Shown: one piece after another, positions 18,442-27,960 of the stretch
Numbering within the stretch: the stretch's first letter is position 1
Layout: each line of letters begins with the position of its first letter
Assembly (NCBI RefSeq): GCF_036347135.1
Contig: NZ_CP108938.1
Location: 7,936,001 to 8,000,000, forward strand
Source of the DNA: Streptomyces sp. NBC_00775
GTDB taxonomy: Bacteria > Actinomycetota > Actinomycetes > Streptomycetales > Streptomycetaceae
Reading direction: 5' to 3'
DNA: 64,000 bases
Notes under the pieces: model-generated
Seen by the model: the letters and a program-made list of their open reading frames with translations, nothing else
Told to the model about the DNA's origin: nothing
Databases searched by the model: none
Position numbers and translations under genes: made by a program

Positions 18442-18822
18442 GTGACCGAGATTGACGCAAAGATTGATGCTCTCGTCCCCGCCTGGCTCACCCTCCCCGA
18501 CATCGCCGAAATGTTCGACGTCGAGGTGACTCGTGTGCGGCAGCATGTCAAGGAAGGCCTGCTGATCGCCGTACGACGTGGTGAGAACAGGGCGCTGCAC
18601 GTGCCCGCCGCCTTCATCGACGGTGACGCCGAGCAGGGATACCGGATCGTCAAGGGCCTGTCCGGGACCCTGACGCTCCTGCGGGACGACGGCTTCTCCG
18701 ACGAAGAGATGCTTGAGTGGCTCTTCACCCCCGACCCGACCCTGCCCGGCACCCCCGCGCAGGCTCTGAGCGAGAATCGCGGCACGGAGGTGAAGCGCCG
18801 CGCCCAGGCGCTCGCCGTCTGA
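18442..18822 (+). CDS. Rv2175c-like winged-helix DNA-binding protein
   Basis: The 126-residue protein carries an N-terminal winged helix-turn-helix (about residues 12-58: [27 protein letters not shown]) and a C-terminal Rv2175c_C domain ([26 protein letters not shown]). In Mycobacterium tuberculosis the homologue binds DNA and is a substrate of the Ser/Thr kinase PknL, so the PASTA kinase 4 kb away is a candidate regulator here. The start is GTG. A strong hairpin follows the gene. Target genes are unknown. Confidence 0.85.
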   Translation: MTEIDAKIDALVPAWLTLPDIAEMFDVEVTRVRQHVKEGLLIAVRRGENRALHVPAAFIDGDAEQGYRIVKGLSGTLTLLRDDGFSDEEMLEWLFTPDPTLPGTPAQALSENRGTEVKRRAQALAV

Positions 18823-18840
18823 CCTGAACAGACCGTCCGG

Positions 18841-18890
18841 CGTACGGACCACGGCGGGTCGGGGCCACCCCGGCCGCCGTGGTCCGTACG
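18841..18890 (+). terminator. 17-bp perfect stem with inner stem, before thiE
   Basis: CGTACGGACCACGGCGG (18841-18857) pairs perfectly with 18874-18890. The loop holds a second 5-bp stem (CGGGG/CCCCG). No T-run follows, so it would act as a U-less terminator for the upstream gene. It ends only 23 nt before thiE, so it could also influence thiE expression. Confidence 0.75.
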
Positions 18891-18913
18891 CACCGACAAC
18901 GGGGGATACACGC

Positions 18914-19573
18914 ATGCCCGAGAACGCTGCCGACACCGCGCGCGCCCAGCTCGCCGACGCCCGCGTCTATCTCTGCACGGACGCCCGCAAGCGCCAGGGC
19001 GACCTCGCCGGGTTCCTCGACGCGGTCCTGGCGGGCGGCGTGGACATCGTGCAGCTGCGCGACAAGGGCATGGAGGCGGCCGAGGAGCTGGAGCACCTCC
19101 AGGTCTTCGCGGACGCCTGCGCACGCCACGGCAAGCTCCTCGCGGTCAACGACCGGGCGGACGTGGCCCATGCCATCGGCGCGGACGTCCTGCACCTGGG
19201 CCAGGGCGACCTCCCGGTCCCCGCGGCCCGCGCCGTCCTCGGTGACGACGTCCTGATAGGCCGCTCCACCCACGCCGAGTCCGAGGTCGCGGCCGCCGCC
19301 GTCCAGGAGGGCGTGGACTACTTCTGCACCGGCCCCTGCTGGCCCACCCCCACCAAGCCCGGCCGCCACGCACCCGGCCTCGACCTGGTCCGCTACACGG
19401 CCTCGCTGGGCAGCGACCGCCCCTGGTTCGCCATCGGCGGCATCGACCTCGGCAACCTCGACGAGGTCCTGGAGGCGGGCGCCCGCCGTGTCGTCGTCGT
19501 ACGGGCGATCACCGAGGCGGACGATCCGGGAGCGGCGGCGGGAGAGTTCGCGAAGCGGCTGCGTCACGCGTAG
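18914..19573 (+). CDS. thiE: Thiamine-phosphate synthase ThiE
   Basis: The 219-residue TIM-barrel enzyme joins HMP diphosphate and thiazole phosphate to make thiamine phosphate. Typical motifs are [13 protein letters not shown] (pyrophosphate-binding Arg), [50 protein letters not shown] and [27 protein letters not shown]. The thiO-thiS-thiG operon is 2.3 kb away on the other strand. No TPP riboswitch is seen before thiE itself. The start ATG follows CGGGGGA. Confidence 0.95.
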   Translation: MPENAADTARAQLADARVYLCTDARKRQGDLAGFLDAVLAGGVDIVQLRDKGMEAAEELEHLQVFADACARHGKLLAVNDRADVAHAIGADVLHLGQGDLPVPAARAVLGDDVLIGRSTHAESEVAAAAVQEGVDYFCTGPCWPTPTKPGRHAPGLDLVRYTASLGSDRPWFAIGGIDLGNLDEVLEAGARRVVVVRAITEADDPGAAAGEFAKRLRHA

Positions 19574-19610
19574 TCACCGGTTGACTGTTTCAGACGACTG
19601 TTCCAGCCGG

Positions 19611-19672
19611 TTGTCCGATTAGTTGTCCGACAGATGTCCGAGGGGTGGACAAGAAGTCGGCAAATCGGACAA
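19611..19672. promoter_or_regulatory. Repeated TTGTCCGA motifs upstream of metF
   Basis: Three direct copies, TTGTCCGA (19611-19618 and 19623-19630) and TGTCCGA (19635-19641), are followed by an inverted copy, AATCGGACAA (19663-19672). The outer copies form a perfect 10-bp inverted repeat with TTGTCCGATT. All lie 50-112 bp before the metF start, where a regulator would bind. No known motif was recognised. Confidence 0.55.
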
Positions 19673-19713
19673 TTCACCTCGGTTCGGTTGGGGGACCGGC
19701 GACCCCTGGCTAA

Positions 19714-20646
<933 letters not shown>

Positions 20647-20702
20647 ACCGGCCGCACCCGCGTACGACAGACTGCGTAGCGGCCACTGGGAGAGGGGCGT
20701 AC

Positions 20703-21695
20703 ATGGGCTGGACGGTCCTCTATATCGCGTTCGGCATTGTCGCGCTGTGGCTGCTCGGCGAGGTACTGCTGCAGTACAAGGCGCGACTGCGCTACCGGCT
20801 GCTCGCCTTCGTCGGCTTCGTCGGCGTGGTCCTCGGTGTGCTGATGCCCTCCGTGGTCGTCATCGGCCTGGGCGCGGCCGCCTTCGCGGTCGGCCAGACA
20901 TACGTCACCCTGTCGTTCCGCCGCGGCTTCGCCGAGGGCTGGGCCCTCAACGGCCGGTCCGCGTCCGGTAAGCCCGCCAAGCCCAGCAAGCGCCGCCGCG
21001 GCGAGCCGGAGCACCAGGACCCGACGCTGGAGGTCTCCGACCTCGAAGCGACCGACGGCGCGGCCTATGCCCAGGACGACGAATACGCCGGCGAGGACGA
21101 TGTCTTCACGCCCGCGCAGTCGGACCGGTTCATGCCCCCGGGCTCCGGCGAGCCCGCGGCCGCCGAGACCACCGCCGTGTACGAGCCGCAGCCCCTGCCC
21201 GAGGACACCGGTTCGTACGGCATCTACAGCGACAACGCGTACGCGGCGGCCGGCGACCAGTCCTACGCCGGCGCCGCCCAGTCCCAGGACCAGCAGGCCT
21301 ACGCGGCAGCCGCCCAGTCCCAGGACCAGCAGGCCTACGCGTACGACGGCTACTCCGGGTACGACCAGCAGCAGTACGGCTACGACAACGGCCAGCAGCA
21401 GTACGCCGCCTACTCCGACCCGTACACCGGCACGCAGACGTATACCGGTGCCTCGTACGACACGACGTACGGCGGCGAGCAGCAGCAGTACATGCAGCAG
21501 CAGGGCTACGGCCAGGACCAGTACGCCACCGGCACCACCTACGGCGGCGAGACCCCGGCCGGCGGCGTCTGGGTGCCGCAGCAGCGCACCGACGAGTACG
21601 GCGGCGAACTCCCGCCCGAGCAGCCGTATCCGTACCAGGGCAACGGCAACGGCAACGGCAACGGCACCGGGTACGACGAGCAGTACCGCTACTGA
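20703..21695 (+). CDS. Membrane protein with long Gln/Tyr/Gly-rich low-complexity tail
   Basis: The 330-residue protein has two N-terminal transmembrane helices (about residues 3-23 and 33-66), a basic juxtamembrane patch (KPAKPSKRRRGE), an acidic stretch, and about 170 residues dominated by Q, Y, G, D and A. The tail includes a repeated AAQSQDQQAYA unit and a GNGNGNGNG run. It probably faces the cytoplasm if the basic patch obeys the positive-inside rule. The tail resembles prion-like, phase-separating sequences. The N-terminal part is conserved in streptomycetes, but I know no function. The gene starts 57 bp after metF. Confidence 0.8.
   Translation: MGWTVLYIAFGIVALWLLGEVLLQYKARLRYRLLAFVGFVGVVLGVLMPSVVVIGLGAAAFAVGQTYVTLSFRRGFAEGWALNGRSASGKPAKPSKRRRGEPEHQDPTLEVSDLEATDGAAYAQDDEYAGEDDVFTPAQSDRFMPPGSGEPAAAETTAVYEPQPLPEDTGSYGIYSDNAYAAAGDQSYAGAAQSQDQQAYAAAAQSQDQQAYAYDGYSGYDQQQYGYDNGQQQYAAYSDPYTGTQTYTGASYDTTYGGEQQQYMQQQGYGQDQYATGTTYGGETPAGGVWVPQQRTDEYGGELPPEQPYPYQGNGNGNGNGTGYDEQYRY
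21274..21341 (+). repeat. Tandem repeat inside the Gln/Tyr-rich gene
   Basis: A 32-bp segment at 21274-21305 recurs exactly at 21310-21341 (period 36 bp, 12 codons, unit QSQDQQAYAAAA-like). The exact nucleotide identity indicates a recent duplication within the low-complexity tail. Confidence 0.85.
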
Positions 21696-21732
21696 AGGCC
21701 GCCCCCCAGCAGCCTTCAGTCCACCGGCGTGC

Positions 21733-23226
21733 TCACTGCGAGCCCCGGAACTCCGGCCCCTCCACGATCAGTCCGGCCACCAGGGCGCCCGACATTCCCG
21801 CGTGCGCAAGTCCGCCGCCGGGGTGGGCCCAGCCGCCCGCGGCGAACAGCCCCGGCACACGGGTGCCGTTCGACGGGTGCAGCAGTCGGCCGTCCGCGGC
21901 GGCGAGCGCCGGGGCCGGGACCGCGCCGCCGTCCGCGCCCGTCGCCTCCGCGATGTCGGCCGGGGTGCGGACCTCGTGCCACACAAGGCGGTCACGGAGG
22001 CCGGGCAGAGCGTGCTCGGCGACGCCGAGGACCCGGTCCACGTCCGACTCGGACACCTTCAGGCCCGACGGCACCGTGACGGTCAGCGTGACCGCCTCGT
22101 GCTCCGGGTCCGGCACCAGCGCCGTGTCATCGGGGCGCGACACCGTGACAGTGGGCGCGGCAGGGAGTCCCGGGTGCTCACCGAAGAGCCGGCCCAACTC
22201 CTCCTCGCGGTCGGCCGCATGCACCACCGTCCGATGCGCCACCCCCTCGGGCCGCCCACCGCGCAGTGCCAGCAGCACGGTCAGCCGGCTCGGCGCCCCG
22301 TGCTGCGGCGAGACCTCGCCATCGCCCCGTATCGCCGTCCCGGCGACGAGTCTGTCCAGCATGCCGGGCGCGACACCCGCGACCACGAAGTCCGCGTCCG
22401 CGACCGTGCCGTCGGTAAGCTCCACGCCCGCCGCCCGGCCGTCCTTCTCGACGATCCGCTCGACGGAGGCTCCGAAGCGGAACTCCACCCTGCGGGCCAC
22501 GCACCGCTCGTACACCGCGCGCGCCAACTCCCGTATGCCTCCGCGCACATACCAGGTGCCGAAGGCGTGCTCCATGTAGGGGAGCACGGCGGCGCTGGCC
22601 GGGGCGACGCGCGGGTCGAGCCCGTACGCGAGGGCCTGGCTCTCCAGGAGGGCCGTGAGGCGCGGATCGCGCAGCTCCCAGGCGGCGACCTCGGCGAGGG
22701 TGGTGGCCCGGCGGGTGCGCAGCAGCTTCTTGTGCGGCACCGACGGGTAGGGCTCACGATCGGCGAGCACCGACCAGTTGGGCCACAGCGGCTCCTCCAG
22801 GAGCGGCCTGCGGGTGCGGTCCCATGCCTCGCGGGCCCGGACCAGGAAGTCGCCCCAGCGGTCGCCCGCGCCCGACCCGAGCGCCTCGTCCAGCGCGGTG
22901 ACGACGCCCGCGCGCGAGGCGTTCGGCAGGGAGACCTCCGTGCCGTCGGCGAAGAGGTGCCGTGACGACGGGTCCACCTGGACCAGCTCGACGCACTCCT
23001 CCAGCGGCTGCTTGCCCGTCTTGACGAACAGGTCGCGGTAGACCGCGGGCAGCGGGAGCAGCCCCGGGCCCGTGTCGAAGGCGAAGCCGTCGCGCTCGAA
23101 GCGGCGCACCGCACCGCCGTACGTCTCCGCTCGCTCGTACACCACCACCCGGTGGCCCGCGACGGCCAGCCGGGCGGCGGTCGCCATCGCGCCCATCCCG
23201 GCGCCGATCACCGCAATGCGTCCCAT
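21733..23226 (-). CDS. Phytoene-desaturase-like FAD-dependent oxidoreductase
   Basis: The 497-residue protein begins with a dinucleotide-binding fold (GRIAVIGAGMGAMATAARLAVAGHRVVVYER) and the second glycine-rich motif YGGAVRRFERDGFAFDTGPGLL, as in CrtI-type carotenoid desaturases and retinol saturases. It ends with the FAD-binding LFAAGGWAHPGGGLAHAGMSGALVAG. The substrate is unknown, and no carotenoid genes (crtE, crtB) are nearby. Starting at MGRIAVIG is preferred over an 8-residue longer form. It may share a transcript with the DUF4126 gene upstream (45-bp gap). Confidence 0.88.
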   Translation of the reverse strand: MGRIAVIGAGMGAMATAARLAVAGHRVVVYERAETYGGAVRRFERDGFAFDTGPGLLPLPAVYRDLFVKTGKQPLEECVELVQVDPSSRHLFADGTEVSLPNASRAGVVTALDEALGSGAGDRWGDFLVRAREAWDRTRRPLLEEPLWPNWSVLADREPYPSVPHKKLLRTRRATTLAEVAAWELRDPRLTALLESQALAYGLDPRVAPASAAVLPYMEHAFGTWYVRGGIRELARAVYERCVARRVEFRFGASVERIVEKDGRAAGVELTDGTVADADFVVAGVAPGMLDRLVAGTAIRGDGEVSPQHGAPSRLTVLLALRGGRPEGVAHRTVVHAADREEELGRLFGEHPGLPAAPTVTVSRPDDTALVPDPEHEAVTLTVTVPSGLKVSESDVDRVLGVAEHALPGLRDRLVWHEVRTPADIAEATGADGGAVPAPALAAADGRLLHPSNGTRVPGLFAAGGWAHPGGGLAHAGMSGALVAGLIVEGPEFRGSQ

Positions 23227-23271
23227 GCCAGCGACTTTATCGGCCACCACTGACAGCCCGGTCCGCGGCGG

Positions 23272-23886
23272 TCAGTCGGGCGGCTGCTCCACCCGTTCCG
23301 CCAGCCGTCTCTCCTCCCGGCGTTGTGCCCTGCGACGCAGAAAGCGCCGGATCCGCGAGACGAGGAAGAAGAGCACCACCAGCCCGGCGAGCAGGAGAAC
23401 GCCCGCGATGATCGCCGCGGCCTCCGGATGGAACATCGCGAAGGTGAGGATCCCTGCGACCCCGAGATCCTCGGCGGTGCTCATGAAGATGTTGCTGAAC
23501 GGCTCCGGCGAGGTGTTGATCGCCATCCGCGTCCCGGCCTTGACCGTGTGGCTCGCCAGCGCCGTCGAACCGCCGATCGCGCCCGCCGCCAGATCCGAGA
23601 GCGAACCGCTCTGCCCGGCGAGCAGCGCCCCGACCCACGCGCCCGCCGCCGGACGGATCACGGTGTGCACCGAGTCCCACACCGAGTCCACGTACGGGAT
23701 CTTGTCGGCGACCGCCTCACAGAGGAAGAGGACGCCCGCTGTGACCAGGATCTCAGGGCGCTGGAGGGACTCCGGGACGTCGTCGCTCAGGCCGGTCGCG
23801 CCGAAGACGCCGAGGAGCAGCACCACCGCGTACGCGTTGATGCCGCTGGCCCAGCCGCTGGTGAAGACCAGGGGGAGTACGGACAC
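23272..23886 (-). CDS. DUF4126 integral membrane protein
   Basis: The 204-residue protein has about four or five hydrophobic segments, beginning VLPLVFTSGWASGINAYAVVLLLGVFG. It contains the family motif EAVADKIPYVDSVWDSVHTVIRPAAGAWVGALL and a Gly/Ser-rich segment GAIGGSTALASHTVKAGTR. The C-terminus is highly basic and cytoplasmic (RRFLRRRAQRREERR). The GTG at 23886 is chosen because the long upstream extension is Arg/Pro-rich and unlike the family. Function unknown. Confidence 0.75.
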   Translation of the reverse strand: MSVLPLVFTSGWASGINAYAVVLLLGVFGATGLSDDVPESLQRPEILVTAGVLFLCEAVADKIPYVDSVWDSVHTVIRPAAGAWVGALLAGQSGSLSDLAAGAIGGSTALASHTVKAGTRMAINTSPEPFSNIFMSTAEDLGVAGILTFAMFHPEAAAIIAGVLLLAGLVVLFFLVSRIRRFLRRRAQRREERRLAERVEQPPD

Positions 23887-24291
23887 GGACGCGATCGTAA
23901 CCAGTCGGCAACGGTGCGTCCTGGGCATGAGTGCGCAGGTCTGAGTACGCGTACCTAGGGAGTGAGATGAGTACGCGCGCGGATGGGCCCGACCTGCGCG
24001 AACGGGAGAGTGGAGGCACGGAAAGGGGCGCGGCTCCGGTACCGCCGACACGGGGCGGCGGAACGGATCTCGCGCCCTTGGCCGCTCCTTCCGCCGACGT
24101 GGTCGGCGGGAGCGAGGCACGGGGGAACCCGGGGGACGACCGAACGGGGGCCCAACGGGGGAACACGGGGAGTACGGGGGAGCACGGCGAAGCGCCGGTT
24201 CGAGTGGCCCGCGGGGGACGCGGCCACATCGGACCGGCGCTTTCGTGTGTGCCGGGCGGCCTCAGGGCCCGGTGGGGCCACCGGCCACCGG
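23887..24291. other. 405-bp intergenic region with a G-run cluster
   Basis: No convincing gene. It contains the promoter side of the DUF4126 gene, a GTACGCGTAC palindrome (23946-23955), and six runs of 4-5 G at 24121-24180 on the + strand. An ATG at 23967 with GGGAGTGAG upstream opens a 161-codon frame, but the product is low-complexity, runs antisense into the TetR gene and lacks recognisable conservation, so it is not called as a gene. Confidence 0.6.
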
Positions 24292-24960
24292 CTACCGGCT
24301 GCCGCTCACGCGCCCCTGGAGCAGCCGGGACAGCGCCGCGTGGACGTCGTCCAGCGAGCGCTCCGGCTGGAAGGCCTGCCAGTCCAGGGCGGCCACCAGG
24401 ACCATGCCGACCAGTGCGGCCGCCGTCAGCGGGATGTCGATCTCGTCGCTGAGCTCGCCGTTCGCCACACCGTCGCGCAGGACGCCCTCGACGACCGCGA
24501 CGGCTTCCTGCCGGACGACCATCAGCGTGGACTGCCAGGCCCGGTTGGTGCGCCACAGTTCGGCCACGTACAGCTGGGTGAAGGCCGGGTAGCGGTCGAT
24601 GAAGACGAGTCCGGCCCGGATCATCGCGTCCAGCGCGTCGACCTTGCTGCCGCCGTCCCGCGCGGTCTTCTCGGCCGCCTCCCGGAGGGAGGCGGTGAGG
24701 AGTCCCACGCCGTGTCGCAACAGCTCTTCGAAGAGGACCGATTTGCTTGCGAAGTTGTAGTAGACCGTGCCTTTCGCGACCCCGGCGCGCTCGGCGATCT
24801 CGTCCACCGTGGTGGCGGAGAAACCCTGTTCGGCGATCAGAGTGACGGCCGCCTCGTAGAGCTTCTGCCGGGTCGCCTCGCGCCGGCCGCCGCCGCCCGC
24901 CGTGGTGCTGCTGCTTTCCATGGCCCCGATTGTCACAGGAGCGGTTGTGCGCGTGCTCAC
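24292..24960 (-). CDS. TetR-family transcriptional repressor
   Basis: The 222-residue protein has an N-terminal helix-turn-helix (RQKLYEAAVTLIAEQGFSATTVDEIAERAGVAKGTVYYNFASKSVLFEELL as landmark; about residues 30-80) and a C-terminal ligand domain ending LDDVHAALSRLLQGR. The GTG at 24960 overlaps the YhgE stop by 4 nt and has GGAG 8 nt upstream; an internal ATG at 24921 has no ribosome site. As the third gene of the ATPase-YhgE-TetR operon it probably represses its own operon through the palindrome at 27824-27837. Confidence 0.9.
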   Translation of the reverse strand: MSTRTTAPVTIGAMESSSTTAGGGGRREATRQKLYEAAVTLIAEQGFSATTVDEIAERAGVAKGTVYYNFASKSVLFEELLRHGVGLLTASLREAAEKTARDGGSKVDALDAMIRAGLVFIDRYPAFTQLYVAELWRTNRAWQSTLMVVRQEAVAVVEGVLRDGVANGELSDEIDIPLTAAALVGMVLVAALDWQAFQPERSLDDVHAALSRLLQGRVSGSR

Positions 24961-27041
24961 AGGCTCAGCTCCGGGTGCAGCCGGTCGAGGGTCCACACCT
25001 GCTTGCGGCGCGCCGACAGGGCGGTGAACGCGAGGGCGCCCGCCGTGAAGGCCACCAGGACGGCGCAGGCCTGCCAGACCGGGCCCAGGCCGCCGCCCGT
25101 GATGAGCCTCCTGAGGGCCTCGACGACGTAACTCATCGGCAAGAAGGGGTGGATCGCGTTGAAGAAGCCCGGACTGGTCTGGACGGGGTACGTGCCGCCC
25201 GCCGACGTCAGCTGGAGCATCAGGAAGGCGAGGACGAGGATCCGGCCCGCCGCTCCGAAGCGCGCGTTCAGCCACTGCACGATCGCCGCGAAGCACGCAG
25301 TCACCAGGAACAGGAAGCCCACCGTCCCGGCCGCCCGCACCATCTCCAGGCCGATCGCCCAGTGCAGCACGGACATCAGGGCCGCCGTCTGCAGCACGCC
25401 CACGGCGGCCACCGGCAGCCAGCCCGCGAGGGCGATGCGCCACGCCGAGGCGCCCGCCGCGAGCGCGCGCCGGTTGAGCGGCTGGATCAGCATGTACGCC
25501 ACCATCGCGCCCACCCACAGGGACAGCGGGATGAAGTACGGGGCGAACCCGGTGCCGTAGTTGGGCGCCTTGTGCAGGTCCTTGGAGGCCAGCTGCACGG
25601 GGTCGGACATGACCTGGGTGCGCTGGTCGCGGGTCGTCCTGTCGTAGTCGGGGATCTGGTCGGCGCCGTCGTGCAGTCCGCCGGCGAGCTTCCCGGAACC
25701 GCCGACGAGCTTGTAGAGGCCGCCGTCGAGGGCTTTCGCGCCCGTCTTGAGCTTGCCCACGCCCGTGTCGAGGTCCGCCGCCCCGGTCTTGGCCGTGCCG
25801 AGCCCGGTGTGCAACCGCTTGGTCCCCTTGGCGACCTTCTCCGCGCCCGCGTTCAGCTTGTTGATCTTGGAGACCGCGTCGTCGAGGTCCTCGGAGAGGT
25901 GCGGCGAGCGGTCGGCCAGTGCCTGCGCCTGCTTCTGGAGCGTGGCCAGGTTCTTGTCGAGCTTGTCGAGGTCGCCACCCTGGTCGTCGATCAGCGTGTT
26001 CACGTCGTCGGCGACCTTGGCCACGTCCGCGGCCGCTTCCTTGGCCTTCTTCAGGTCGGGACAGGCGGCGTCGGGGACCGGCAGGGTCTCGCAGCGCGCC
26101 CTGTAGACGGCGTTCAGCGCGGTGGAGGCCGTGTGGGCGCCCTTGGCCGCGGCCGGAGCCGTCTCCACCAGGGTGTCGAGGTTGTGGCGGATCCCCGCGG
26201 CGGAGTCGGCGACGAGCTGGGCCGTGTCGCCGATCGACTTCTCGTTGTCCTTCAGGAAGGGGCCCACCTCGTCCGCGACCCCGTTGACCTTGTCGGCCAG
26301 CGACTGCGTGCCGTCCGCGACCTGCCGAGAACCGTCCTGCAGGTCACCCGCGCCCTTGTTGAGCTTCTTCAGGCCCCCGGAGAGCTTCCCGCTGCCCTTC
26401 TTGGCCTCCTTCAGGCCGTCCGCGAGATCCTTGGAGCCCTTCTTCGCCTTGCCGATCCCGCCCTTGAGCTTGTCGGCCCCCTCGGCGGCCTTCTCGGTCG
26501 CCCCGTGGATGTCCGAGAACGAGATGAAGATCTTGTCGAGGAACGACCGCGACGCCTTCGTGGAAGCGGCTGTCCGCACCTCGCTGAACACCGTCCGCGA
26601 GATCTGCCCGACGATGTAGTTGTTCGCGTCGTTCGTACGCACCTGGAGCGCGCCCGTCTCCGGCGCGTCCCCGGAGCTGGAGGCGATCCTCTCGCTGAAG
26701 TCGCCCGGCATGGTCAGCGACAGGTAGTACGTGCCGTCCTCGACGCCCTGGCGCGCCTCGGCGGCACTCACCTCGTGCCACTCGAAGGTGTCGCTGTCGC
26801 GCAGCCCCTTGGTGATGTCGTCGCCCGCCGTGACCTTCCTGCCCGCGGCCACAGCGCCCTTGTCGTCGTTCACCAGCGCCACGGGGATGCGGTCGAGACG
26901 GCCGTACGGGTCCCAGAACGACCACAAGTAGAGGGCGCCGTACAGCAGGGGCAGCAGCAGGAGGGCGGCCAGCGCGGCACGCGGGAGCTTGCCCCTGCCG
27001 AAGCGCCTGAGCTCAAGCGCGGCCAGTCTGGGCGAGCGCAT
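24957..27041 (-). CDS. YhgE/Pip-type membrane protein (ABC-2-like permease)
   Basis: The 694-residue protein has one N-terminal transmembrane helix (about residues 22-42), a large extracellular region and about five C-terminal helices (about 500-680). That is the YhgE/Pip layout related to ABC-2 permeases. The extracellular part contains many short Gly-punctuated heptads (KGSKDLADGLKEAKKGSGKLSGGLKK, similar repeats up to GSGKLAGGLHDG), probably a long coiled coil. The start overlaps the ATPase gene by 29 nt, indicating coupled translation. The cargo is unknown; family members export proteins or small molecules or act as phage receptors. Confidence 0.88.
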   Translation of the reverse strand: MRSPRLAALELRRFGRGKLPRAALAALLLLPLLYGALYLWSFWDPYGRLDRIPVALVNDDKGAVAAGRKVTAGDDITKGLRDSDTFEWHEVSAAEARQGVEDGTYYLSLTMPGDFSERIASSSGDAPETGALQVRTNDANNYIVGQISRTVFSEVRTAASTKASRSFLDKIFISFSDIHGATEKAAEGADKLKGGIGKAKKGSKDLADGLKEAKKGSGKLSGGLKKLNKGAGDLQDGSRQVADGTQSLADKVNGVADEVGPFLKDNEKSIGDTAQLVADSAAGIRHNLDTLVETAPAAAKGAHTASTALNAVYRARCETLPVPDAACPDLKKAKEAAADVAKVADDVNTLIDDQGGDLDKLDKNLATLQKQAQALADRSPHLSEDLDDAVSKINKLNAGAEKVAKGTKRLHTGLGTAKTGAADLDTGVGKLKTGAKALDGGLYKLVGGSGKLAGGLHDGADQIPDYDRTTRDQRTQVMSDPVQLASKDLHKAPNYGTGFAPYFIPLSLWVGAMVAYMLIQPLNRRALAAGASAWRIALAGWLPVAAVGVLQTAALMSVLHWAIGLEMVRAAGTVGFLFLVTACFAAIVQWLNARFGAAGRILVLAFLMLQLTSAGGTYPVQTSPGFFNAIHPFLPMSYVVEALRRLITGGGLGPVWQACAVLVAFTAGALAFTALSARRKQVWTLDRLHPELSL

Positions 27042-27792
27042 CGGCCGTCTCCTTACCTTGGGCGGATTTGGTGGATTCGCCGGATTGGGCGGACTGGGTG
27101 GACTGGGTGGACGCGACGGTGGCGCCCTCGGGGGCCTCGCTGCACACCGCCACCACCGTGGTGCCGGACTCGGTGAGCGACTTCAACAGGGCCCAGACTT
27201 CGGCCCGTTCGGCGTCCGACAGCTTGAGGTCGGTGTCGTCGACGCCAAGGAGACGCGGACGGCCGATGAGCGCCAGCGCCACGGACAGCCGCAGCGCTTC
27301 CAGCCGCTCCAGATCGCGTACGGCGGTCCGGGAACCCTTGGGCAGGGACTCCCGGTCGAGCCCCGCGGCGGCCAGCGCGGTGTCGATCCGCAGCTTCGCC
27401 TCGCCGGCCCGCTCCGCCCTGGGCCGCAGCAGCCCCCGCAGGGAGCCGCCGAACCGCCGCTGCAACAGCGCCCGTTCGCTCAGATGCTCCCCGACGGTCA
27501 GGGCCGGGTCGAGGTCGGTGACGCCGGGCACGTGCGCGAGCGCGCTCACGCGACGCACCGCGGCCATCTGCTTCGGCAGCTTCGACGGGCCCACGACGGC
27601 CGTCCCCTCGGTGGGCTTCATCCGGCCCGTGAGCGCGAGCAGCAGACATGTACGGCCGGATCCGGAGGGCCCCTCGATCGCGATCAACGAGCCGGGCTCC
27701 GCGTCGACGCGGACCCCCCGGAACGCCCAGCCGCGGGGTCCCCTGAGCCCGAAGTCCTCGGCCGTGACGCCCAGTCCGTGCGGACTGTCCAC
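27013..27792 (-). CDS. Degenerate ABC-type ATPase partner of YhgE
   Basis: The 259-residue protein has a clear Walker A (GPSGSGRT, about residues 44-51). A normal LSGGQ signature is missing (the region reads RDLERLEALRLSVALAL). The Walker B region is LLGVDDTD with Asp instead of catalytic Glu, and the switch position reads AVCSEAP without His. It may bind but poorly hydrolyse ATP. The C-terminus is Ser/Thr/Gln-rich. The GTG at 27792 is chosen because the predicted promoter and operator lie immediately upstream, leaving no room for the longer form. It is first in the operon with YhgE and TetR. Confidence 0.8.
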   Translation of the reverse strand: MDSPHGLGVTAEDFGLRGPRGWAFRGVRVDAEPGSLIAIEGPSGSGRTCLLLALTGRMKPTEGTAVVGPSKLPKQMAAVRRVSALAHVPGVTDLDPALTVGEHLSERALLQRRFGGSLRGLLRPRAERAGEAKLRIDTALAAAGLDRESLPKGSRTAVRDLERLEALRLSVALALIGRPRLLGVDDTDLKLSDAERAEVWALLKSLTESGTTVVAVCSEAPEGATVASTQSTQSAQSGESTKSAQGKETADALAQTGRA

Positions 27793-27823
27793 AGCTTCCC
27801 CATCCCCTGGAACTACTTTTTGA

Positions 27824-27837
27824 ACTGACTGGTCAGT
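27824..27837 (-). promoter_or_regulatory. TetR-type operator within the operon promoter
   Basis: ACTGACTGGTCAGT is a 14-bp palindrome (6-2-6) typical of TetR operators. On the - strand TTGCAC just precedes it and AAGTAG follows about 17 bp later, so the operator would sit between the -35 and -10 elements. It is 32 bp from the ATPase start, pointing to autorepression by the TetR protein of the same operon. Confidence 0.75.
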
Positions 27838-27960
27838 GCAAAAACTATCCCGAACCTTCGATCGAAGCAAAAGGCCAGGTCAGAACGGATTGTCAGTGGC
27901 ATACCTCACGATGGGCACATACGGCCACAGTGCCGTCACACAGACGACAGGAGGTTCGTC

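Noticed and set aside
23967..24452. A 161-codon + strand frame with a fair ribosome site in the gap before tetR
   Set aside because: Low-complexity product, overlaps tetR antisense for a third of its length, and no recognisable family. Kept only as a note.
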